A DNA stretch of 7,535 bases from Candidatus Omnitrophota bacterium (GTDB lineage Bacteria > Omnitrophota > Gorgyraeia > Gorgyraeales > Gorgyraeaceae): the NCBI GenBank assembly GCA_018901615.1, contig JAHIEN010000081.1, forward strand, positions 1 to 7,535, in the 5' to 3' direction. A program made the translations under genes and the position numbers. This document shows, in pieces, positions 1 to 6,189 of this stretch. The notes under the pieces are model-generated. The model made no database searches. It was not told the DNA's origin and saw nothing but the letters and a program-made list of their open reading frames with translations. How positions within the stretch are numbered: the stretch's first letter is position 1; each line of letters opens with the position of its first letter.

Positions 1-1052
1 TAAAGGAAAACATAGAAGAGCTAAAGGTTTATGGCGAACAGACCAAGATGATAAATATTGAAATAAATAAAAAGGTCCTTGCCCTCTCAGGCCTATTGCA
101 GATAGGAAACCTGATATCAGCCTCGACCGAACTGTCAAAGGTCCTTAATTTTATAGCGCAGAAAGTAGCGGATCTGGAGGACGATACCTTTTCGCTGGTG
201 ATGCTGCTGGATGAGAATAAAAAAGAATACAGGATATTCTCGAGTTACAATGTAAAAGAAGATATTGTCCTCGGGGCGAGCTTAAGCGAAAGCGAGACAA
301 TCGCGCGCGTCGCGATAGTTGATAAAAATAATCCGCTTGATAAGGCAAGTAGCGCCGTAAGCAGGCTTGTTGAGTTTCTGGGAGTCAAAAACTTTATTGC
401 GCTGCCCGTAATAGTCGCAAAGAAGCAGCGCGGGATCCTGGCTGTTGGAAACAATAAAGAAGATTACGCGTTTAAAGAGGATGAAAAAGAGCTTTTGAAG
501 GTTTTTTCAAAACAGGCCTCGATAGCGATCGAGAACGACCTTTTGATTCTAAAGGCAAGAGAGCTTGCGGTAAAGGACGAACTTACCGGCCTTTATAATC
601 AGAGCTATATACACACAAGGCTCGACGAAGAAATCAGGCGCGCTATTATATATCAGAGGCCCTGCGGGTACCTGCTTATAGATGTGGATGATTTTAAAGA
701 TTGCCACGACCAGCTGGGTGAGGCAAATACTGAGAGGCTGTTAAAGGCGCTGGGTGAGATGCTCAGGGTGTCTGTTACGGAGATAGATAAGGTCGGCCGC
801 ATTACTTCGGATAAATTCGCTATTGTCCTGCCCGAGAAAAACAAAAAACAGTCAGCGGCCATCGCCGAGGATATAAGAAAAAAAATAGAGGATGGGCTTA
901 ATAAAGTAATAAAGACACCGGGTAAACTTACAGTCAGTATCGGGGTGAGCGAAAATCCTATTGACGGCTCCAGCGCCGATGAGCTTATAGAAAAGGCTGA
1001 GAAGCTTGTAAAGCAGGCCAAGTCGCTTGGGAAGAACAGGGTGGCGGTGTGA
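1..1052 (+). CDS. GAF-GGDEF signalling protein with degenerate GGDEF motif, 5'-partial
   Basis: This is the C-terminal part of a cytoplasmic sensor protein. The frame is open from base 3. The first ATG is at 48, but no Shine-Dalgarno precedes it, and the codons before it read as an amphipathic helix (ENIEELK...) that continues into the helix after it. The true start is therefore probably left of the window. Counting from the ATG at 48, a GAF domain covers about residues 25-165 and a GGDEF domain about 172-334. The GGDEF entry motif DELTGLYN (178-184) and the metal-site segment DVDDFK (212-217) are present. The signature GG(D/E)EF is TSDKF (253-257), the usual Asn in the FKxxND stretch is His220, and the RxxD inhibitory site reads TEID. 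Diguanylate cyclase activity is therefore unlikely; a binding, sensing or scaffold role is inferred. Element A separates it from pilT, so co-transcription is uncertain. Confidence 0.85.
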   Translation, partial: KENIEELKVYGEQTKMINIEINKKVLALSGLLQIGNLISASTELSKVLNFIAQKVADLEDDTFSLVMLLDENKKEYRIFSSYNVKEDIVLGASLSESETIARVAIVDKNNPLDKASSAVSRLVEFLGVKNFIALPVIVAKKQRGILAVGNNKEDYAFKEDEKELLKVFSKQASIAIENDLLILKARELAVKDELTGLYNQSYIHTRLDEEIRRAIIYQRPCGYLLIDVDDFKDCHDQLGEANTERLLKALGEMLRVSVTEIDKVGRITSDKFAIVLPEKNKKQSAAIAEDIRKKIEDGLNKVIKTPGKLTVSIGVSENPIDGSSADELIEKAEKLVKQAKSLGKNRVAV

Positions 1053-1078
1053 ATCCCAGATCCAAGGCAAAGCCCTTA

Positions 1079-1146
1079 AGTGTTCGAGGCTTAACCTCGA
1101 ACACTCTCTCGAATACCCGGCTGTTCGAGGTTAAGCCTCGAACACT
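1079..1146. repeat. Element A: two 23-bp palindromic units in inverted orientation
   Basis: Two 23-bp units lie at 1081-1103 and 1122-1144. Each has arms TGTTCGAGG and CCTCGAACA around a 5-base centre (CTTAA in the first, TTAAG in the second). The second unit is the exact reverse complement of the first. With two flanking bases on each outer side they form a 25-bp perfect inverted repeat (1079-1103 against 1122-1146) around an 18-base spacer. No run of T follows, so it is not a standard intrinsic terminator. It resembles REP/BIME-type intergenic repeats. It could also be a double operator for a dimeric regulator. The rest of the 1053-1176 gap holds only the pilT ribosome binding site; I see no convincing -35/-10 promoter. 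Confidence 0.85.
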
Positions 1147-1158
1147 CACCCATTAAAG

Positions 1159-1165
1159 AAAGGAG
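1159..1165 (+). promoter_or_regulatory. Ribosome binding site supporting the GTG start of pilT
   Basis: AAAGGAG lies 11 bases upstream of the GTG at 1177. It supports that GTG over the later in-frame ATG at 1204, which would remove the conserved start of PilT (DLNQLLKEMVEKGASDLHL). Confidence 0.7.
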
Positions 1166-1176
1166 ACATAAATCCC

Positions 1177-2241
1177 GTGGATTTAAATCAATTATTAAAA
1201 GAGATGGTTGAGAAGGGCGCGTCTGATCTGCACCTGGGGGTTGGGACAGCGCCGCACCTACGAGTGGATGAACGGCTCGACAGCGTCGGTAAAAACAAAC
1301 TTGACGCTAATTCCGTAAAAGATCTGATTTATTCGATACTTACAAATGAGCAGAAGGCTCGTTTTGAGAGAGAAAAGGAACTCGACCTTGCCTTTACAAG
1401 GGAAGGGCTTGGCAGGTTCAGGGTCAATGTATTCTGGCAGAGGGGGTATGTCGGAGCTGCCATAAGGGCGTTACCTTTTCATATAATGACCTTTGAAGAA
1501 TGCGGCCTGCCGGTTAACGTCGCGGAAAGTTTTTGCAAAAAGCCAAAAGGGCTTGTGTTGGTGACAGGGGCCACCGGAAGCGGAAAGTCTACCACGCTGG
1601 CTTCTATGATAGACTGGATCAATACAGGACAGGACCGCCATATAATAACGATCGAGGACCCGATAGAATATATACACACCAATAAAAAATCAATAATAGA
1701 CCAGAGAGAGGTGGGCGGCGATACGCATTCTTTTCCCAACGCGCTCAAACATATTTTAAGAGAAGACCCGGACGTTATTTTAATAGGCGAGATGCGTGAC
1801 CTTGAGACGATTGAATCCGCGTTGACCATAGCCGAGACAGGGCACCTTGTCTTTGCAACGCTTCATACCTCTGACAGCGTCCAGACAATAAACCGTGTCA
1901 TAGATGTATTCCCGTCGAGGCAGCAGCAGCAGGTCAGGACACAGCTTTCGTTTGTTCTTGCAGGCGTGCTTTCACAGCAGCTTGTCCCGCATGTTTCAGG
2001 AAAAGGGAGGGCGCTTGCCGTGGAGGTGCTGGTATCAAATCATGCCCTGAGAAGCCAGATCAGGGAATCAAAGGTTCATCAGGTCTATTCCACTATTCAA
2101 ACAGGACAGAAAGAAGGCATGCAGACAATGAACCAATCGTTATTTGAGCTTTACGTAAAGGGCGAGATATCAAAGGAAGATGCCATGGGCCGCACGACAG
2201 AGCCGCAGGACATGGAGAGGATGTTTAAAGAAAAAAAATAA
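1177..2241 (+). CDS. pilT: Type IV pilus retraction ATPase PilT
   Basis: This is a hexameric cytoplasmic ATPase of the secretion superfamily that powers pilus retraction and twitching. The 354 residues match the usual PilT length. The N-terminal PAS-like domain opens with the PilT-typical MVEKGASDLHL (10-20). The ATPase core has Walker A GATGSGKST (131-139), the Asp box TIEDPIEY (158-165), Walker B DPDVILIGEMRD (197-208) and the His box TGHLVFATLHT (221-231). The C-terminal segment ALRSQIRESK (290-299) corresponds to the PilT AIRNLIRE motif needed for retraction in studied homologues, and GMQTMNQSL (314-322) is also PilT-like. It has no MshEN domain and no zinc-binding cysteines, unlike the two ATPases downstream. 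The start is GTG. Its TAA stop overlaps the ATG of the next gene by one base (TAATG), so the two are probably translationally coupled. PilU is the main alternative, but the motifs favour PilT. Confidence 0.95.
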   Translation: MDLNQLLKEMVEKGASDLHLGVGTAPHLRVDERLDSVGKNKLDANSVKDLIYSILTNEQKARFEREKELDLAFTREGLGRFRVNVFWQRGYVGAAIRALPFHIMTFEECGLPVNVAESFCKKPKGLVLVTGATGSGKSTTLASMIDWINTGQDRHIITIEDPIEYIHTNKKSIIDQREVGGDTHSFPNALKHILREDPDVILIGEMRDLETIESALTIAETGHLVFATLHTSDSVQTINRVIDVFPSRQQQQVRTQLSFVLAGVLSQQLVPHVSGKGRALAVEVLVSNHALRSQIRESKVHQVYSTIQTGQKEGMQTMNQSLFELYVKGEISKEDAMGRTTEPQDMERMFKEKK

Positions 2242-2684
2242 TGGCTAAACGGGTTATCTCCAAACAACTTGGCGAGCTTTTAATAGAACGAAAGGTCATT
2301 ACAAGGAAACAGCTGGACTATGCCCTTGAGGCGCAGAAGGAAAAAGGGGGGCTGATCGGCCAGGTGCTTGTCGATCTCGGATACGCGAGCGAAGAGGCGA
2401 TAGCGCAGGCTATCACAGCGCAGTATGGTTTTCCTTATCTGCCTCTTGAGAATTATGAGATAGACTCGAGCGTTGTAAAGATAGTGCCTAAAAACGTGGC
2501 GTCCCAGTTTTGCCTTATACCCGTGGATAAGATCGGCAACAATCTTACCGTTGCTATGTCGAATCCATTGAACGCGCTTGCCATAGAAGATATAGAGCTG
2601 ATATCCGGCCTGTGCGTGCAGATATTTGTGAGCACAGCGACAGATATAAATAAGGCTATAGAGAAGTATTATAAAGATGTTTGA
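2241..2684 (+). CDS. Stand-alone MshEN (GspE/PilB N-terminal) domain protein, possible c-di-GMP receptor
   Basis: This 147-residue protein consists only of the domain found at the N terminus of PilB, GspE and MshE ATPases. It has two tandem helical motifs, QLGELLIERKVITRKQL (about 10-26) and IGQVLVDLGYASEEAI (about 39-54). These are followed by YGFPYLPL and the alpha/beta half with VPKNVASQFCLIPV, NPLNALAIEDIELISG and a final IEKYYKDV. It aligns from end to end with residues 1 to about 142 of the ATPase at 2814-4526 and stops where the ATPase linker begins. MshEN domains bind c-di-GMP in characterised members. Here motif I has Gln for the usual leading Arg and Lys for the usual Gly, so binding is not assured. 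Nothing downstream resembles a broken ATPase, so it appears complete. It could be a c-di-GMP-dependent adaptor for PilT or the PilB proteins, or a domain relic of a third ATPase copy. Confidence 0.88.
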   Translation: MAKRVISKQLGELLIERKVITRKQLDYALEAQKEKGGLIGQVLVDLGYASEEAIAQAITAQYGFPYLPLENYEIDSSVVKIVPKNVASQFCLIPVDKIGNNLTVAMSNPLNALAIEDIELISGLCVQIFVSTATDINKAIEKYYKDV

Positions 2685-2800
2685 TGAGGTTATCTGAAGT
2701 TGCAAGTGCGTGTTCGAGGTTAAACCTCGAACATTCTATCGGTACTACATCAGTGTTCGAGGTTTAACCTCGAACACGCAGCCAACCTCAGACAACCTCA
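2685..2800. repeat. Element B: long imperfect inverted repeat containing two palindromic units
   Basis: The same 23-bp unit as in element A occurs at 2711-2733 (centre TTAAA) and, reverse-complemented, at 2754-2776 (centre TTTAA). Flanking bases match as well, giving a perfect 27-bp inverted repeat (2707-2733 against 2754-2780) around a 20-base loop. Beyond a small internal loop (2703-2706 opposite 2781-2782), the arms pair again from 2685-2702 to 2783-2800 with two mismatches. The full structure has arms of 49 and 47 bases. It begins directly after the stop codon at 2682-2684 and ends 13 bases before the next ATG, so it fills nearly the whole gap. The spacer start (TCTATCGGTAC) resembles that of element A (TCTCTCGAATAC), which suggests common origin. 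There is no T-tract. Confidence 0.85.
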
Positions 2801-2812
2801 GACAACCTAACT
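2783..2812. repeat. 10-bp tandem repeat, three copies, just before an ATG
   Basis: CAACCTCAGA occurs twice in a row (2783-2802) and is followed by a partial third copy, CAACCTAACT. The first two copies form most of the outer right arm of element B. The tract occupies the place where a Shine-Dalgarno for the ATG at 2814 would be expected, and none is visible. Confidence 0.7.
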
Positions 2813-2813
2813 C

Positions 2814-4526
2814 ATGTATTCCCTCAAAGAGCGACTGACAGAAATATTAATCAAAGACAAGATTATTTCCGAGGAGCAGCTGAAGGAGGCGCTCAAGATA
2901 CACAAGAAAAAAGGCGGCCTGCTCAAGAAGATCCTTGTTGAGCAGGGATTTGTAAATGAAAAAGATTTAATGGCGGCCCTGAGCCAGGGGCTCGGCATCC
3001 CTCCCATAATGTTGTCCCGTTTCAAAATAGACGAGGAGATTTTAAAACTTGTCCCGAGCGACCTTGCTCGAAAATACCAGATCGTGCCGGTCTCCAGGGT
3101 AGGTAACGTCCTTACCATTGCTACCGCAGACCCTTTGAATGTATTTGTGATAGACGACCTCCGGACGATTACAGGCCTTGAAGTAGGGACTATCATAGCG
3201 TCAGAAAAAGATGTCCAGGATGTCATAGAGCAGTATTACCCGGAGGACACGCACGGCGCCCTTAAAGAATTGATGAAGGGCATGAAATCAGAAGACCTGC
3301 AGATTATTAAAGAAAAAGAAGTCGAGTGGATTGATCCCGCAAGGCTTTATAAATTAGCCGAAGAAGCGCCTGTGGTAAAATTGACAAATATGATATTGGA
3401 AAACGGGATCAAGGCGAGGTCCAGCGATATACTTATAGAGCCGATGGAAGATTCCGTCAGGGTGCGCTATAGGGTCGATGGCGTCTTAAAGGAAATAGAA
3501 TCCTTGCCAAAAAATACGCAGGAAACTATTGTTTCAAGGATCAAGGTAATGTCTCAGCTCGATATTGCCGAGCGCAGATTGCCGCAGGACGGGAGATTTA
3601 AGCTCAGGTTAAATAATAATGAGGTAGACTTCAGGGTTTCTATACTGCCTTCGAGTCACGGGGAAAAGGTCGCGCTCAGGGTCCTGGATAAAACAGCGGC
3701 CATGCTTGACATTGAAAGGCTGGGGTTTGAGAAAGATTCCGTGGAGGTCATGATAAAATGTATTTCAAGGCCGCATGGGATGATACTTGTATGCGGCCCT
3801 ACCGGGAGCGGCAAGACTACCACATTGTACGCCCTTTTAAAACATGTGCACGACCCTAAGAAAAACCTTATTACGGTTGAGGACCCTGTGGAATTTCAGC
3901 TTCAGGGTATAAATCAGGTGACTGTTAAAAGCGAAGTCGGACTGACGTTCGCGAGTTCTCTAAGGTCTATTTTAAGACAGGATCCTGACGTGATCATGAT
4001 AGGAGAGATAAGGGACTTTGACACAGTTGATATAGCCATTAAGTCAGCGCTTACAGGGCATCTTGTCCTGTCGACTCTTCATACAACCACTGCCTGCGGC
4101 TCGGTCGTCAGGCTTGTAAACATGGGCGTGGAGCCATTTTTGATAAGCGCGTCTGTGGTAGGAATAGTGGCTCAGAGACTTATCCGCAAGTTGTGCCCAA
4201 AGTGTAAAGAGCCGTACGAGCCGCTTGAGAGCTTGATTACAAAACTGAAGATAGATCCCAGTAAGAAGAAAATTACATTTTACAGGCCAAAGGGCTGTGA
4301 GCAATGTTTGAATATGGGCTACAGCGGCAGGGTCGGGATAAGCGAGATACTGTCGATGAGCCAGTCAATAAAAGAAATGGTCTTAAAAAAGGCCCGCGAG
4401 CACGAGATAAAAGATCAGGCAAGGAAAGAAGGCATGAGGACGCTCAGGGAAGACGGCATGATAAAGGTCTTGCAGGGAATTACGAGCCTGGAAGAGATCC
4501 TGAGAGTCACAATAGAGGATGAATAA
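2814..4526 (+). CDS. pilB: PilB/GspE-family pilus assembly ATPase, first copy
   Basis: This is a cytoplasmic hexameric ATPase that would drive pilin or pseudopilin assembly through PilC/GspF. The length of 570 residues is normal for full PilB. An MshEN domain covers about 1-142, a linker about 143-180, and the N2 and ATPase domains the rest. Motifs are Walker A GPTGSGKTT (328-336), Asp box TVEDPVE (354-360), Walker B DPDVIMIGEIRD (390-401) and His box TGHLVLSTLHT (414-424). Zinc-binding cysteines are C461/C464 and C495/C498, with the usual wide spacing. The arginine-rich segments RVRYRVDG (216-223) and RRLPQDGR (254-261) are intact. Oddities: the usual SDIHIEP reads SDILIEP (204-210), and the MshEN motifs lack the conserved glycines (ERLTEIL, LLKKIL), so c-di-GMP binding by this copy is doubtful. 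No Shine-Dalgarno precedes the ATG, but the start matches that of the paralogue. T2SS GspE is the alternative name. Confidence 0.92.
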   Translation: MYSLKERLTEILIKDKIISEEQLKEALKIHKKKGGLLKKILVEQGFVNEKDLMAALSQGLGIPPIMLSRFKIDEEILKLVPSDLARKYQIVPVSRVGNVLTIATADPLNVFVIDDLRTITGLEVGTIIASEKDVQDVIEQYYPEDTHGALKELMKGMKSEDLQIIKEKEVEWIDPARLYKLAEEAPVVKLTNMILENGIKARSSDILIEPMEDSVRVRYRVDGVLKEIESLPKNTQETIVSRIKVMSQLDIAERRLPQDGRFKLRLNNNEVDFRVSILPSSHGEKVALRVLDKTAAMLDIERLGFEKDSVEVMIKCISRPHGMILVCGPTGSGKTTTLYALLKHVHDPKKNLITVEDPVEFQLQGINQVTVKSEVGLTFASSLRSILRQDPDVIMIGEIRDFDTVDIAIKSALTGHLVLSTLHTTTACGSVVRLVNMGVEPFLISASVVGIVAQRLIRKLCPKCKEPYEPLESLITKLKIDPSKKKITFYRPKGCEQCLNMGYSGRVGISEILSMSQSIKEMVLKKAREHEIKDQARKEGMRTLREDGMIKVLQGITSLEEILRVTIEDE

Positions 4527-4551
4527 CGGGAGAGCATAGACTAGAATATTT

Positions 4552-6186
4552 ATGGTTAAATCTTTAAACGATAGATTGAGTCAGGTGCTGGTAAAACAGG
4601 GCCTGGTTTCAGAAAAAGACCTTAAGCGGGCAATGGAGATTATGGCTAAAGAGGGCGGCAGCCTGGGAGATGTACTGGTCAGGGAGAGTTTGATAGGTGA
4701 AGAAGACCTGCTCTCCGCCATGAGCAGTACTTTTAATATCCCGGCGGTAAATCTTGGTAAGTATAAGATTGAAAAAGACTGCGTTGGCCTGATACCAATA
4801 AAGGCGGCGCGGCAGTATGCTGTTATAGCGATCTGTAAACTCGCGAATACCCTGATAGTCGCGATATCCGATCCGCTGAATATATTTGCGTTAGACGATT
4901 TAAAGATGATCACAAAGTTAAATATAGAACCTGTGCTAAGCACAAAGACGGATATAGATAAAGCAACAAATAAATTTTATGTTTCTAAGGACAGGGCCCT
5001 GTCAGATATAATCAAGGACCATGCCGATAGCGGCCTTGAAGTAGTGGGTAAATCAGGAGATGAGTATAACATCAGCGATGCCGCGTTAGAAGGCGAGACC
5101 GCGCCTATTGTAAAAATCGTAAATTTGATTCTTGTAGAGGCCCTTGAGAAGAGGGCGTCTGATATACACATTGAACCAGAGGAAGGCGCCCTGCGGGTAA
5201 GATACAGGATAGACGGTAATTTGCAGGACGCCCTTACTATTCCAAAAAAAAACCAGAACGCCGTCCTGGCCAGATTAAAGATAATGTCAGGGATGGATAT
5301 AACAGAATCGCGGATACCTCAGGACGGCAGGTTTAAGATACGGCTCAAAACAAAGGAAGTCGATTTCAGGGTGTCGGCGCTTCCGACCACGTTTGGCGCT
5401 AAAATTGTTTTACGCGCGCTCGATAAATCAAATCTGTCAATAGGCCTGGATAAGCTGGGTTTTTCAGAATACGCGCTCGGGAGATTCAAGGATGCTGTTG
5501 CCCTGCCCTTTGGAATGATCCTGGTTACAGGCCCGACAGGCAGTGGTAAATCCACGACGCTCTACTCTGTCTTAAACCAACTGAATAAACCGGACAGTAG
5601 TATCATTACGATAGAGGACCCTGTTGAATACCAGGTGGAAGGCATAACGCAGATACAGACAAATGTTGATACAGGCCTGACGTTTGCCAGCGGACTTCGT
5701 TCACTTTTGCGTCAGAGCCCTGATATCATAATGATAGGAGAGATACGCGATTCTGAGACAGCTGACATCGCCATCAAGGCCTCGCTGACAGGACAACTCG
5801 TTTTAAGCACTTTGCATACTAATGACGCCACGACCGCTATCAGCAGGCTCATGGATATGGGCGTGGAGCCTTTCCTGATCGCCTCTTCGGTGATACTTGT
5901 CGCGGCGCAGAGATTATGCAGGGTAATATGCAAGGCGTGCAAAGGCAAAAGCGAGAAGTGCCCGAAGTGTTCCGGCACAGGGTATTACGGGCGAAGGGCC
6001 ATCCTGGAAGTCCTCAGCGTAGATGATAAAATACGAGAGATGATCATTGATCACATCTCTCTCGAAGAGATCAAGACTTACGCTATTTCAAAAGGCATGA
6101 AGACGCTGAGAGAAGACGCCATGGAAAAATACAAGGATGGCGTGACAACAATGGAAGAGGTCTTGAGAGTTACGGCGGAGGAATAA
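4552..6186 (+). CDS. pilB: PilB/GspE-family pilus assembly ATPase, second copy
   Basis: This is a second full-length assembly ATPase of 544 residues, paralogous to but clearly diverged from its upstream neighbour. The MshEN domain spans about 1-143, with motifs DRLSQVLVKQGLVSEKDL and LGDVLVRESLIGEEDL. These keep the leading Arg and different glycines from the first copy. SDIHIEP (203-209) is canonical. Walker A is GPTGSGKST (327-335), the Asp box is TIEDPVEY (353-360), Walker B is PDIIMIGEIRD (390-400), and the His box is TGQLVLSTLHTND (413-425), with Gln in place of the first His. The zinc site is compact: C460/C463 and C470/C473 with only six residues between the pairs, against thirty in the first copy. 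It starts 25 bases after the first copy. A GGGAGAG lies 17 bases upstream of the ATG, which is too far for a typical site. The start is chosen because MVKSLNDRLSQVL matches the paralogue's start. Confidence 0.92.
   Translation: MVKSLNDRLSQVLVKQGLVSEKDLKRAMEIMAKEGGSLGDVLVRESLIGEEDLLSAMSSTFNIPAVNLGKYKIEKDCVGLIPIKAARQYAVIAICKLANTLIVAISDPLNIFALDDLKMITKLNIEPVLSTKTDIDKATNKFYVSKDRALSDIIKDHADSGLEVVGKSGDEYNISDAALEGETAPIVKIVNLILVEALEKRASDIHIEPEEGALRVRYRIDGNLQDALTIPKKNQNAVLARLKIMSGMDITESRIPQDGRFKIRLKTKEVDFRVSALPTTFGAKIVLRALDKSNLSIGLDKLGFSEYALGRFKDAVALPFGMILVTGPTGSGKSTTLYSVLNQLNKPDSSIITIEDPVEYQVEGITQIQTNVDTGLTFASGLRSLLRQSPDIIMIGEIRDSETADIAIKASLTGQLVLSTLHTNDATTAISRLMDMGVEPFLIASSVILVAAQRLCRVICKACKGKSEKCPKCSGTGYYGRRAILEVLSVDDKIREMIIDHISLEEIKTYAISKGMKTLREDAMEKYKDGVTTMEEVLRVTAEE
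6177..6181 (+). promoter_or_regulatory. Strong ribosome binding site for pilC inside the end of the upstream gene
   Basis: GGAGG lies within the last codons of the second ATPase gene, 8 bases before the ATG at 6190. It is the best-placed Shine-Dalgarno in the window and confirms the pilC start. Confidence 0.75.
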
Positions 6187-6189
6187 ATT

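Noticed and set aside
653..1021. 122-codon minus-strand reading frame opposite the GGDEF region
   Set aside because: It is antisense to a recognisable GGDEF domain and has no homology signal of its own.
1081..1144. LexA/SOS-type operator, because GAAC and GTTC half-sites are present
   Set aside because: The half-sites are ordered and spaced unlike a known SOS box, and the same unit recurs in a gap with no separate promoter evidence.
1079..1146. Intrinsic terminator after the GAF-GGDEF gene
   Set aside because: The stem is long and strong, but no run of T follows it on either strand, so a standard intrinsic terminator is not supported.
2711..2776. tRNA T-arm resemblance of the GTTCGA sequence
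   Set aside because: There is no acceptor, D or anticodon arm around it; the resemblance is limited to a few bases.
1079..2800. CRISPR-like array from four similar 23-bp repeats
   Set aside because: There are only two repeats per site, in alternating orientation, separated by two genes, with 18- and 20-base spacers and no cas genes.
2660..2830. Possibility that the 147-residue MshEN gene and the following ATPase are one gene broken by a frameshift
   Set aside because: The downstream ATPase has its own complete MshEN domain from residue 1, so joining them would give two such domains; the gap is a structured repeat, not decayed coding sequence.
4304..4522. 72-codon plus-strand reading frame inside the first PilB gene
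   Set aside because: It is wholly inside a well-conserved ATPase coding region in another frame and its product is low-complexity, charged and unlike any known protein.
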